Assembly: GCA_903813345.2 (NCBI GenBank)
Contig: CAIIXF020000003.1
Coordinates: 19,914,931 to 19,978,930 of the forward strand
Length of the DNA: 64,000 nucleotides
From: Owenia fusiformis
Taxonomy: Eukaryota; Annelida; Polychaeta; Sabellida; Oweniidae
Direction: 5' to 3'
The notes under the pieces are model-generated. The model saw only the letters and a program-made list of their open reading frames with translations. It was not told the origin of the DNA and did not search any database. Below are positions 1 to 8,467 of this stretch, piece by piece. The position numbers and the translations under genes are program-made. How positions within the stretch are numbered: the first letter of the stretch is position 1; the number at the start of each line of letters is the position of its first letter.

Positions 1-170
1 TACAGATGCCATTTGTTACACACACCAACCACCAAACACCTAACACCAATCACAAAAAGTTGGACCCTATAACAGACGGACGGGCGGACAGACAAGACAG
101 GCGGACGTGCCTAGGCCGACAATATGGCCCCACACTATGTGGTGGGGACATAACTAGTGGTAGGGACATA
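1..170 (-). repeat. Dispersed repeat, family C, inverted copy
   Basis: This is the reverse complement of the roughly 120 bp unit seen many times in the window. It holds the complement of the 'tgtaacaaatggca' core near the start, then short CGGACGGA-type stretches, and ends in 'tggtggggacataac'. It lies downstream of the RNF212B-like gene or in its last intron. No gene is seen in it. Confidence 0.6.
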
Positions 171-599
171 ACAATTTACCACTGAAAAATTGTGATAAAT
201 ATATCCTTAAACATGCCTTACCTGTATCTGCTTCCTTACAGGTGTGGAGTAGCCATGAGATGTTGGTACAGCTGAAATAGTACAAATACGTTTTGTTATT
301 TGAAATGTTAAAATCATTATATACTGTAATATCTACAATGTGGTAAGGGTATTTTACATAATATGGCCAAGACACATATCCCTGTGTCTCCCACTCCACT
401 GTTTATTATTCTTTGTTTTTTATGAAATCAATAATTTGAAATTGAGAGAGCTGAAGAGGGTTACTTTTGATCTGGGTCAGTTTATTTTACAAATACACAA
501 GATGGTAACAGGGGAACTGATTCATCATTAAAAGACAGATATTTTGAAATCATTATTAATGCGCTATTTTGATTTATCAAAAAGCGCAGTTTTCTCCTT
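171..599. other. No gene recognised
   Basis: AT-rich sequence. An open frame on the minus strand (399 down to 154) is preceded by an AG, but it resembles nothing I know and has a poor pyrimidine tract. I see no supportable feature here. Confidence 0.5.
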
Positions 600-1640
600 G
601 GGATTTTTCATATCTGTACTTACTAATTTTTTTATTTCTGTACTTAATAATTTTTTACTTCTGTACTTACTAATTTTCTACTTCTGTACTTTATAATTTT
701 TTATTTCTGTACTTAATAATTTTCTATTTCTGTACTTACTAATTTTTTATTTCTGTTCTTAATAATTTTTTATTTCTGTACTTACTAATTTTTTATTTTC
801 TGTACTTACTAATTTTCTATTTCTTTACTTAATAATTTTTTATTTCTGTACTTACTAATTTTTTTTATTTCTGTACTTAATAATTTTTTATTTCTGTACT
901 TACTAATTTTCTACTTCTGTACTTAATAATTTTTTATTTCTGTACTTACTAATTTTTAAGTTCTGTTCTTTATAATTTTTTATTTCTGTACTTACTAATT
1001 TTCTACTTCTGTACTTAATAATTTTTTATTTCTGTACTTACTAATTTTTTATTTTTATACTTACTGATTTTCTACTTCTGTACATACCAATTTTCTACTT
1101 CTGTACTTACTAATTTTTTATTTCTGTACTTACTAATTTTCTATTTCTGTACTTACTAATTTTTTATTTCTGTTCTTAATAATTTTTTATTTCTGTACTT
1201 ACTAATTTTTTATTTTCTGTACTTACTAATTTTCTATTTCTTTACTTAATAATTTTTTATTTCTGTACTTACTAATTTTTTTTATTTCTGTACTTAATAA
1301 TTTTTTATTTCTGTACTTACTAATTTTCTACTTCTGTACTTAATAATTTTTTATTTCTGTACTTACTAATTTTTAAGTTCTGTTCTTTATAATTTTTTAT
1401 TTCTGTACTTACTAATTTTCTACTTCTGTACTTAATAATTTTTTATTTCTGTACTTACTAATTTTTTATTTTTATACTTACTGATTTTCTACTTCTGTAC
1501 ATACCAATTTTCTACTTCTGTACTTACTAATTTTTTATTTCTGTACTTACTAATTTTTTTATTTCTGTACTTACTAATTTTCTACTTCTGTACTTAATAA
1601 TTTTTTTATTTCTGTAGTAATTTCTTAATTCTATACTTAC
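600..1640. repeat. Minisatellite of about 24 bp units resembling splice donors
   Basis: About 40 units with plus-strand consensus ttctgtacttactaatttt. On the minus strand each intact unit reads ATTA|GTAAGTACAG, a near-ideal 5' splice site. Roughly two dozen units keep 'cttactaa' (GTAAG present) and the rest read 'cttaataa' (GT lost). A block of about 417 bp is duplicated: the variant 'aatttttaag' recurs near 951 and 1368, and 'atttttatac' near 1051 and 1468, so there is a higher-order repeat. The array ends next to the donor of candidate exon C10 of the RNF212B-like gene at 1641. Confidence 0.95.
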
Positions 1641-1702
1641 TAATTGTATGGGGTGAGGCTTGGTGGGAGAGAAGGGGACAACTCTTTGATCCATCACGGC
1701 GC
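1641..1702 (-). CDS. Candidate further exon C10 of the RNF212B-like gene
   Basis: 62 bp between ATAATTTCAG and a GTAAGT donor. It is open in the frame given by C9 (RRDGSKSCPLLS) and also in another frame (MDQRVVPFSPTKP), so the coding frame cannot be settled by eye. Its donor is followed directly by the donor-like minisatellite. Confidence 0.4.
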
Positions 1703-2052
1703 CTGAAATTATGACAATCATTTACTGTTAAAAACATGGAGAATGGAGAAATAAAAGAAAATTATGTGGAAATGAGATTTCATTTAAAATCAAGAATATG
1801 GTCAATAATACATACACACACATGCATATAAGAAAAGCATGGGAATGGATTTCTAAATTTCTAGATATACAAGGGCCGATCCAGAAGTTCTGATAAGAAA
1901 GCTCTAAACTTAAAAGTTTATCATTCATTTTCCACAATATTTTCAGAGTAACTGGGTCATTTATTCCCTCATTAGATATAAAAAATTTGATGCTGGTAAT
2001 GAATATTTCTACTTTTGTACTTGGTTCAGTTTAGTTCTACCAAAGAGTTCAC

Positions 2053-2140
2053 TCACAATGAAGCACTGGGCCCTGGACTGACATTCATAGGTGAGATGTG
2101 TCCCCTCTTGTCTCTCTCTATAGAGATATTGCCTGCACTC
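2053..2140 (-). CDS. RNF212B: RNF212B-like coding exon C9 (possibly last)
   Basis: Acceptor TTTCAG, then SAGNISIERDKRGHISPM and a Ser/Pro run. Reading straight on gives TTG TGA (stop at 2055-2053). A GTGAGT donor starts at 2056, exactly there, so the exon may instead end at 2057 in phase 2 and splice onward. Both readings are open. Confidence 0.65.
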
Positions 2141-5100
2141 CTGAAATCGAACACCATTACAATGAGATGCTTTACAATTCAAAATCAGTTAAGTTCTCAT
2201 CAATGTTATTTCATTTTGACATTTATCCTATTAAGCCTATTCGACAAAAGCTCCCTTTTATTTCTAGTTTCATAATTTACAATAAATTCTCAATATTTTC
2301 AATTTCATATATTTACCCTCTGAAATGTTCTATCTGCTGTAAAAGAGAATTTCAAAAATCCAAACCTTACCCAAGGAGTTTTTGCATTTGTGGTGATGGG
2401 GTCCTACTTGATTGTGGAATCACACCTGAATAAAAAAAAAAAAATTAAAATCTCTTTAATGCATTTCAACAAAAGCTTTACTAAATAGGTCTTAATGTAC
2501 CAATGGTGTTCCCTTTGGAAAACTGGTAACTTGTAACTGTAACAGGTAAGACCTCAAATGAGAATATGGTCTCTGCGACTTTTACACCATTTTTATTCTT
2601 AGACTGAAACTGCCATGACAGATAACATTATTGAATGTTTATCTCTAAAATGAAAATTAAATTTTGTCATACATTAAAATGCCAAAACAGGCAAATTTAA
2701 ACAACTAGCATATCAATGCCTTTTTATTTGGAATATTATGTGGTTGTCAAACTCAAGATGATTGCTTACAAGAAAATAACTTATGAAGAATAACACAACT
2801 GAAAATAAGAAAAATTCAAGCTAACATCAAACATATAACATGGTATTAACATGAAAAAAATGTCACCACCTTGTAAATTATTACAGATACAGTAAAACCT
2901 GTATTAGTGAACACCTCTCTCTCTAGTGAACACCTGTCTCTAGTGAACACCCTTCCTAAGCAAATTCTCTACTGACTTCGGTATAAATTACCCTCTCTGT
3001 AGTGAACATCTACCAACATAGAACATTTTTTGGCAAAAAAATGTTCAATATACACAGGTTTTACTGTAGTTACAAAAGTGTAACATTTTGTTGTAGACGT
3101 CGTGCACATAGACCACCAATGCTCAATTCTGGTCACAAAAATGGTGCTTTTAATTTATGGTATATCAACACTTCGCACATGGTGGGGACATGATTACGTG
3201 CACTGAATAAAGCACTAACTCAATAAAGCAATCAGTCATTACAAAGTACAATACCACACCCATTCTTCCATGTGATGGAGGCCCTCTAATTGTAATCCTA
3301 TTGCTACCACTGGGTGTTCTGGGCTGTGTAAACTAAAATAAAGGGCTCACCATAAATAAATGACACCTGGGTGTTCTGGGCTGTGTAAACTAAAATACAT
3401 ATAGACATCATATCATTTATCTATTTTTGCACCATCGAGAAACCATTTGTAAGGGAAGATTTTTTTTTCGATTTAACGATGTTCCTAAGATTCAAAATTT
3501 AAGATTTTTAATGACTATGTAAAATATTACCTGACTAGCAAGTTTCTCATTTGAATAAGGCCTGAAATGAAATTGAGAAACAAAATTTAATTTTCTATCA
3601 AGCTTCAGAGAGCTGTCCTTGATAGAATGAAGTAACTGATGAATACCCTTTAAAAGATTAAATTATAAATATAGAGTTGTTTGTATTTCTTCTGAACAGT
3701 ATAATTTTAAGTTTTGAAAGCTTGAATATAACTTGAAATGCAGAATTCATGGATTCCGAAAAATGTCAAAGAGGAAAAGAAAAAAGGTTGTGTAGTTTTT
3801 ATGTAAAAATGTTACTCACGACCTAGCTCTATTGGCCCTCTGGTTAAAGGGAGAGTTGTTTCCCTGGGGGGAGGGAGTCTTCCCCGACAGAGGCCTTTGT
3901 GTTGATGTGGGGGTGCCCATCATGGACCCTCTCATGCCACCAGGGGTACCTGGGCCACCACCTCCCTTGTTAAATAAACATATGATGCTATACACATCAA
4001 AATATTCTCATGTTGAAGATTTAGCAAAGAATAATACAATGTAACAATATGTAGGTCAAGCAGGCCCGTAGCCAGGGGGTTTGGCCAAAAATTCCTTAAA
4101 AACCATGCAGTTTTTCACCATTCTGTCTACTTTTCCAGTAATATTGGGCCAAAGATGTCAAATGTGAACTCCCCTGGAATTTAATGTGAACCCCTTGGCA
4201 AAAGCTGTCAAGTATACAGCTCAAAGCCCAAAGGGTTTTCAGTTTTGAAAAAATTCCAGGGGGGGTTCAAATTTTACAATTTGCCACAAAATCACTTGGA
4301 GAGAGTGCTCAAAATGGTGAAAAACTGCATGCCGGGTGGGGGGGGGTTCTGATCAAAATATTTAGATTTTGACAATTTTTACTCAATTGGGTTGTATGCA
4401 TTATTAGTATTCAGTACTTACTCTTCCACTCTGGATTAACCTCTTTAAGTACTGGTTCTCCTCTCTTAAAGCCTTCATCTCTCTGCAAATAAATTAGTGA
4501 CACATAAGTTTACATTATAGCACAATTTTACAGATTTGAAAATTAGTGAAATAAATAAATGGGTATATTATATATAATTTATGAGTTAATCAATACATCA
4601 TTTTTTAGACTAAGAAATATGGCAAATATCAAAATAGTTACTTCAAGTATAGCATGCCATCTATTTTGGTGTAACATTAATATAATACAGTTGTGAACAT
4701 GATATAACATGGTGAATACAAGATATATGATATGTTGAATTCACAAATGTGCAATTTTACAATTTAAAGAAATAGATGAAGAATTGATACGGCACTGTGG
4801 ATTCAACATATCAACTATAGATGACACTTTGATAAATACCTTACTTTAATGAATAATTCACGTACGTCGTACCTATCTACATCTTGTCCCATTGTTTTCT
4901 TGCTATTTTCAATAATAGATTTTTGTCTTGTGACCTGAAATCATGATTTAAAATTATAATTTTCTCCAGATTGTTTTTGCGGAACAGAGTGAATGTATAG
5001 AGATTAGATTAGTTTATTAAATATATTTGAGTTGCAAATAGGTTGATTGACTTGTTGGTGCTCTTCAAATGAGGAGTGAAAATATAATGTTCTTTCATAA

Positions 5101-6984
5101 TTGCAAAGAAATGAAAATATATGCTGTTTATGTGGCGAATTGAGCTGTTAAAAAGTAAGATTTTCTCATTCTAGATATTTGTTCCGTGTTCCAAACCAAG
5201 AGTCTAACTCCGCAAATCATAATGAAATCGGGTATCCATGACAACTCTAGTTACCCACTGCAAACACCAACACTGAATGCCAAATGTTGAAATGAAAGAA
5301 ATGATGATTACAAAATTACAACAGTGTGTCACCACTTCTTGGTGGTTACATAAAAATATCAAAAAACAATACTTTTTCTCTGATGTAAGATGTGAGTCTT
5401 TGTCTGTGGTTTTTCTGGAAGTCCATTACTTGCATCAGTTGTTTCTGATGCCTCTTCATCAGCTCTACAGGGTCAGTGAAGAATAACTCTACATCAGGCG
5501 CCATCTTTAAAACACATATGCTGTATGCAAATACATCATTTTGTCATTGGTTTCTAAATCTGATACCTGTTTTCAGTGCTATAGAAGGGCAAAGAGGGGG
5601 AGAAACCCCAGTGTTCAAAGATCACATATGCTTATAATGTAAATCTGTATTGAGATGACATCGTCGCTGATTGGTTAAGCGAGTCGATCGTTGATTGGTT
5701 TAAAACTAGGTCAATTTGAAAACTTTGAACAATTGAATCATGGGGTTTTCCCTCCTCTTAGAAGGGCAAACACAATACTTAAACATGTAATGCCTCATTC
5801 ATAAAATTACTGTTTCTTTGAATTCTCATACTCTCATAATTCTTTTACTGTAAATTGGTCGATCAACCAATAGATAGAGTAGTATGCAGATCATCAAACA
5901 TATGTTTCATTTGGTGTAAATGAGTAATGCATTAGTTAAGCACACTGAAGAATTACTTCCTAAGGCTCAATTAACCATTTAATACATGGGATAGCTCCAT
6001 ATGCATCATAATGTAATCATATGGATCAAAGTAATAAACTGTAGCAGTCCATTTAATTAAAACTCAAATTGACAATAATGAACATACAATACATAATTGA
6101 AGCTTAATGTAATTTTAGCTCAATGTAAAAACAAGAAACAAACTCACCTTTCCCGTGAGTGCAACTTTTGTACATGGATTACCACACATCGAACATTTCT
6201 CACTTGTACCTTTAAACATAACAAGTTTACATGACATTCATATACATTATCATCATTTCTAAAATAGAATTTGTTAATAAAAGCTTGTGGATAAAGTTTG
6301 TCAAGGTAGCCATGTTTTGGCTTAATTATTCCCCAATGATTCAATTACTTACTTCTCTCCCGAATGATTTACTTTTCCAATTATAAAGTCATCAAGGCCA
6401 TTAAAAACGCAAATGCCATATACACAGTTCCAAATAGTTTTCATTACTGTAAAGTAGGGCAAAGTTACCTTGGCAACTCCAATAACAAGGCATTACATGA
6501 CAAAATATCACCACCAGTTATTGTAAGTTGTGACAATTAGTAAGAGACACTGAACCCAGGCCATCAAATGCCGACCACCGACCACCATCCACAAAAAAGT
6601 TGGAGACAATAACAATATTTAAACACTGGTGACGTAAAAAGCTGTTCAATAGAGTTGCTGTTACTATTGTTTCATACCAGAAAAAGGCTCACGAGAGATT
6701 TCTGTATCAAAGATACCATTAGGCTCAGAAGATAGTAGAAATTACTATCCTCTTAATAGGACAATTACAGATATATTTTGATGCAGATAAGTTTCTTTAT
6801 CCCAAAAGTATCAGCCATTGCTTTGAAACTCACTTTTAAAGAGGTTTAACTTTAAGGTTTTTAATAACTTACATTGCTCAGAGCAGATCTCACAGAACAT
6901 GTGCCCACAATTAGTCAGATAGAAAGTTCTTCCATTGCTGCCAGGCTGTATGAAACAGTTGTTACAATGCACCCACTCAGCCAT
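2053..6984 (-). CDS. RNF212B: RNF212B-like RING E3 ligase (Zip3/HEI10-type meiotic crossover factor), spliced gene
   Basis: I reassembled this from nine coding exons (C1 6984-6873, C2 6209-6148, C3 5504-5373, C4 4934-4873, C5 4482-4422, C6 3965-3820, C7 3309-3260, C8 2425-2371, C9 2140-2053), all GT-AG and frame-consistent. The product is about 255 residues if it stops at TGA 2055-2053; human RNF212B is about 300. It starts MAEWVHCNNC. The RING ligands are C7, C10, C26, H28, C31, C34, C43 and C46 (C3HC4). A conserved ELFFTDPVEL block follows at about residues 64-73, then a coiled coil to about 143 and a Gly/Ser/Pro/Arg-rich tail. Family knowledge: RNF212/RNF212B and Zip3/ZHP-3 act as SUMO/ubiquitin ligases on the synaptonemal complex and help designate crossovers. 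The short spacing in the second half of the RING and the FF..PVE block favour RNF212B over RNF212. Expression is expected in germline. The 3' end is the weak part: C9 may instead splice to C10 or beyond. Confidence 0.88.
2371..2425 (-). CDS. RNF212B: RNF212B-like coding exon C8
   Basis: 55 bp after TTTTTTATTCAG, encoding VIPQSSRTPSPQMQKLL in the frame given by exon C7, and ending in phase 2 at GTAAGG. The Ser/Arg/Pro composition continues the tail of the family. Confidence 0.7.
2889..3068. mobile_element. MITE-A copy (ACAGTAAAACCTGTA ends)
   Basis: 180 bp, beginning acagtaaaacctgta and ending with its inverted counterpart acaggttttactgta. The inside has repeated 'tagtgaacacc' motifs. Other full copies are at 11394, 24839, 33417 and 45263. 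It is non-coding and lies in an intron of the RNF212B-like gene. Confidence 0.8.
3069..3200 (-). repeat. Family C dispersed repeat, degenerate inverted copy
   Basis: It contains 'gaccaccaatgctcaattc' and ends in 'tggtggggacatga', as in the inverted copies at 1-170 and 6488-6620. It directly follows the MITE-A copy. Confidence 0.45.
3260..3309 (-). CDS. RNF212B: RNF212B-like coding exon C7
   Basis: 50 bp, encoding GSNRITIRGPPSHGRM. The acceptor CACCCAG at 3310 is the only nearby one that fits the incoming phase 2 without a stop. The donor GTGTGG is weak. The acceptor sits at the edge of a 31 bp direct duplication (3310-3340 and 3367-3397), so use of this site should be checked with RNA. Confidence 0.6.
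3820..3965 (-). CDS. RNF212B: RNF212B-like coding exon C6 (Gly/Pro/Ser tail)
   Basis: 146 bp, starting GGGGPGTPGG and rich in Pro, Ser, Thr and Arg (for example TPSPQGNNSP), like the disordered tail of RNF212B. I chose donor GTGAGT at 3819; an alternative GTCGTG at 3822 differs by 3 bases and keeps the same phase (2). Confidence 0.8.
4050..4390. repeat. Dispersed repeat with 'gtagccagggggt' motif
   Basis: It shares 'gtagccaggg', 'acttgga(a)gag..gtgctca' and 'gtgaaa.actgcat' motifs with 17680-17880, in opposite orientation. It lies between exons C6 and C5 of the RNF212B-like gene. No coding sense is seen. Confidence 0.5.
4422..4482 (-). CDS. RNF212B: RNF212B-like coding exon C5 (coiled coil, part 2)
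   Basis: 61 bp; A completes an AGA codon, then EMKALREENQYLKRL follows, a clear heptad-like coiled coil corresponding to the LRKENGELKKFL segment of the human protein. It ends in phase 0 at GTAAGT. Confidence 0.9.
4873..4934 (-). CDS. RNF212B: RNF212B-like coding exon C4 (coiled coil, part 1)
   Basis: 62 bp between TTTCAG and GTACGA; 20 residues rich in Lys, Gln, Ser and Asp that start VTRQKSIIEN. It ends in phase 2, which exactly matches the next exon. Confidence 0.85.
5373..5504 (-). CDS. RNF212B: RNF212B-like coding exon C3
   Basis: 132 bp, phase 0 to 0, 44 residues, opening MAPDVELFFTDPVEL, followed by a helical stretch with QVMDFQKNHRQRL. Human RNF212B has the equivalent FFKSPVE ... 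FQKKQ arrangement at this distance from the RING, which supports the exon order. The donor GTATTG is weaker than the others. Confidence 0.9.
6148..6209 (-). CDS. RNF212B: RNF212B-like coding exon C2 (second RING half)
   Basis: 62 bp, entered in phase 1 (T|GT gives Cys38) and left in phase 0 at GTGAGT. It encodes CTSEKCSMCGNPCTK, which supplies the last two RING ligands C43 and C46. The family motif (x)EKCxxCGxxC is clear. Confidence 0.92.
6488..6620 (-). repeat. Family C dispersed repeat, inverted full copy
   Basis: It reads as the complement of the family: 'aggcattacatgacaaaata', then 'tcaccacc', 'gaccaccgaccaccatcc' and 'agttggagacaataacaa'. It lies in the intron between exons C1 and C2 of the RNF212B-like gene. 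Confidence 0.7.
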
Positions 6985-6987
6985 TGC
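6873..6987 (-). CDS. RNF212B: RNF212B-like coding exon C1 (start codon, first RING half)
   Basis: Acceptor CTGTTTTTTCAG ends at 6988. ATG is at 6984-6982. The exon encodes residues 1-37 with C7-x2-C10 and the C26-G-H28-x2-C31-x2-C34 cluster, and ends in phase 1 at donor GTAAGT (6872). The first third of the exon, with its acceptor, is the founder or a member of the 41 bp tandem array lying immediately upstream. Confidence 0.9.
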
Positions 6988-7320
6988 CTGAAAAAACAGT
7001 TGTTACAATGCACCAACTCAGCCATCGCTGAAAAAACAGTTGTTATAATGCACCCACTCAGCCATTGCCTGAAAAAACAGTTGTTACAATGCACCCACTC
7101 AGCCATTTCCATGAAAAAACTGTCGTTACAATGCATCCACTCAACCATTGCCTGAAAAAAAAATTGTTACAATGCACCCACTCAGCCATTTCCATGAAAA
7201 AACTGTCGTTACAATGCATCCACTCAACCATTGCCTGAAAAACAGTTGTTACAATGCACTCACTCAGCCATTACATCTGAAAAAGCAATTGATACCACTC
7301 AGCCACTGGTTGAAAAAAGC
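6954..7320 (-). repeat. 41 bp tandem array of acceptor-plus-ATG units
   Basis: Eight clear copies and one decayed copy. On the minus strand each unit reads AACAACTGTTTTTTCAG, then a few bases, then ATGGCTGAGTGGGTGCATTG. The ATG complements lie at about 6982, 7023, 7063, 7104, 7146, 7187, 7229 and 7269. Copies 4-5 and 6-7 form a duplicated pair carrying 'catttccatg' then 'ctgtcg'. The array spans the 5' part of coding exon C1 of the RNF212B-like gene and the intron before it. Confidence 0.95.
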
Positions 7321-8316
7321 AGAAGCAAGACAGATAGGAATTTCTACTTGGTATGAAGTTGATAGAGGTAAGAGGGGAGTTGAATTTCCTAGAGTTCCCA
7401 TTGAACTCCTACTAGATATTCTTAAAGAAGACAATGTAATGATACTTTCATGAAAAAAGCAAGGCAATTGACACATGTCTTCATATTTTATTTTGTACCA
7501 GAAAATAACATGTGCTGGTAGCAATTTTTTACCAAAATGTTACTTTCCAGCTGTACCTTAGGGGGGGGGGGGGTAATAATATAGGGGGAAATAATAATTG
7601 AAACATTCAGTCATATAATGTATAAAACAGTTGTTACAGTGTGAACAATCTCTCAGTCTCATGAATGGAATGAGTAAAATGTGATGAAGTATCTTGGCTA
7701 TTTTTTAACATCACAATTCACGACAAAAAATTCCAATTTCTTTCAATCAATCCTATTTTGTAAGCTAAAGGCGTTAAACTAAAGACATGCGATTCATTCA
7801 AATGCCAAGAGTATGTGTCAAAATAATGCACTTTCAAAATACTTACTCTTGTTAACAATAAACGCGAGTTAAGTTCCAAAATTGGAAATTGCCCAACGAT
7901 GTGTCAACTTTTCAAACAACTAACTTCTCCCGCCAAATCTCTTTAAAAATTCTATCATGAACAACCCCAATTCAAATTTAAAAACACAACGAATATGGAT
8001 TGTATCAATGCTTTTGTGGGTGTTTTATGTTTAATTAAGAAACAGAGTTATTTTAAGTCAATGTTTCATCGATTCTGATGAGTAATATACATTTCTTTCC
8101 CAGAAAGTGTACTCTTTAAAAGTGATCCGAAATCTTTCATCTGGCGTAAAAGTGAATGACCTTGCCGCCATTCCTGACTGATTTCGGAAGTTCTGCTCGA
8201 GTTTTCTGGAGTTTTCTAAGTTATTATACGGAATATTGAAACAATCGGATACAAAAGATATAATAAAATACAATTTCAATATACAGCGCAGACATTTATG
8301 TAGGTAATTGACCTCC
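7321..8316. promoter_or_regulatory. Head-to-head intergenic region between RNF212B-like and KCC genes
   Basis: About 1.3 kb separates the two start codons, which point away from each other. It holds a G12-13 run near 7561 and the candidate 5' UTR exon donor at 7847. No TATA box or defined motif can be called by eye. A shared promoter region is inference from the arrangement only. Confidence 0.4.
7847..7960 (-). other. Candidate 5' UTR exon and promoter of the RNF212B-like gene
   Basis: On the minus strand, sequence containing GGCGGGAGAAG runs into AACAAGA|GTAAGT, a strong donor at 7846-7845. It would join the acceptor before the ATG exon at 6987. The upstream limit (about 7960) is a guess because no transcription start is visible. 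Supporting points are the strong donor, locally higher GC, and the need for an upstream exon, since the ATG exon begins with a good polypyrimidine-CAG acceptor. Confidence 0.45.
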
Positions 8317-8467
8317 ATGGCGGTTAGATTTACTGTAACGAAGGCGGAAAATGATCCGATCGGCGAAAGTAGCAGCGACGGTCCTGCCATAGGTTATGGC
8401 AGTGTAAACAAAGATAACGGGAATGTTCCTGAGGTGAAAATAGTCGACTATGGTGACGCCAAATACG
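8317..8467 (+). CDS. KCC: KCC alternative first exon 1A (RFTV type)
   Basis: ATG 8317, 50 residues, ending in phase 1 at GTAAGT. It begins [13 protein letters not shown], much like vertebrate KCC3a/KCC2a N-termini. R4-F5-T6-V7 is an exact RFx[V/I] docking site for the C-terminal domain of SPAK/OSR1 kinases. An upstream in-frame TTG at 8308 is not needed. This exon lies nearest the head-to-head promoter region. Confidence 0.88.

Noticed and set aside
154-399. Minus-strand open frame (81 codons), possible last exon of the RNF212B-like gene
   Set aside because: There is an AG before it and the phase could fit, but the acceptor lacks a pyrimidine tract and the residues do not resemble RNF212 tails.
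6915-7148. Minus-strand open frame with repeated MAEWVHCNNC-like phrases
   Set aside because: It is a read-through of the 41 bp tandem array, in which every unit repeats the start of the RING exon; the real coding path is the spliced exon 6984-6873.
6874-7453. Plus-strand frames with repeated MHPLSHC phrases
   Set aside because: Antisense shadow of the same tandem array.
8308-8316. Earlier TTG start for KCC exon 1A
   Set aside because: The ATG at 8317 gives the family-typical MAVRFTVT start; a non-ATG start is not needed in an animal gene.
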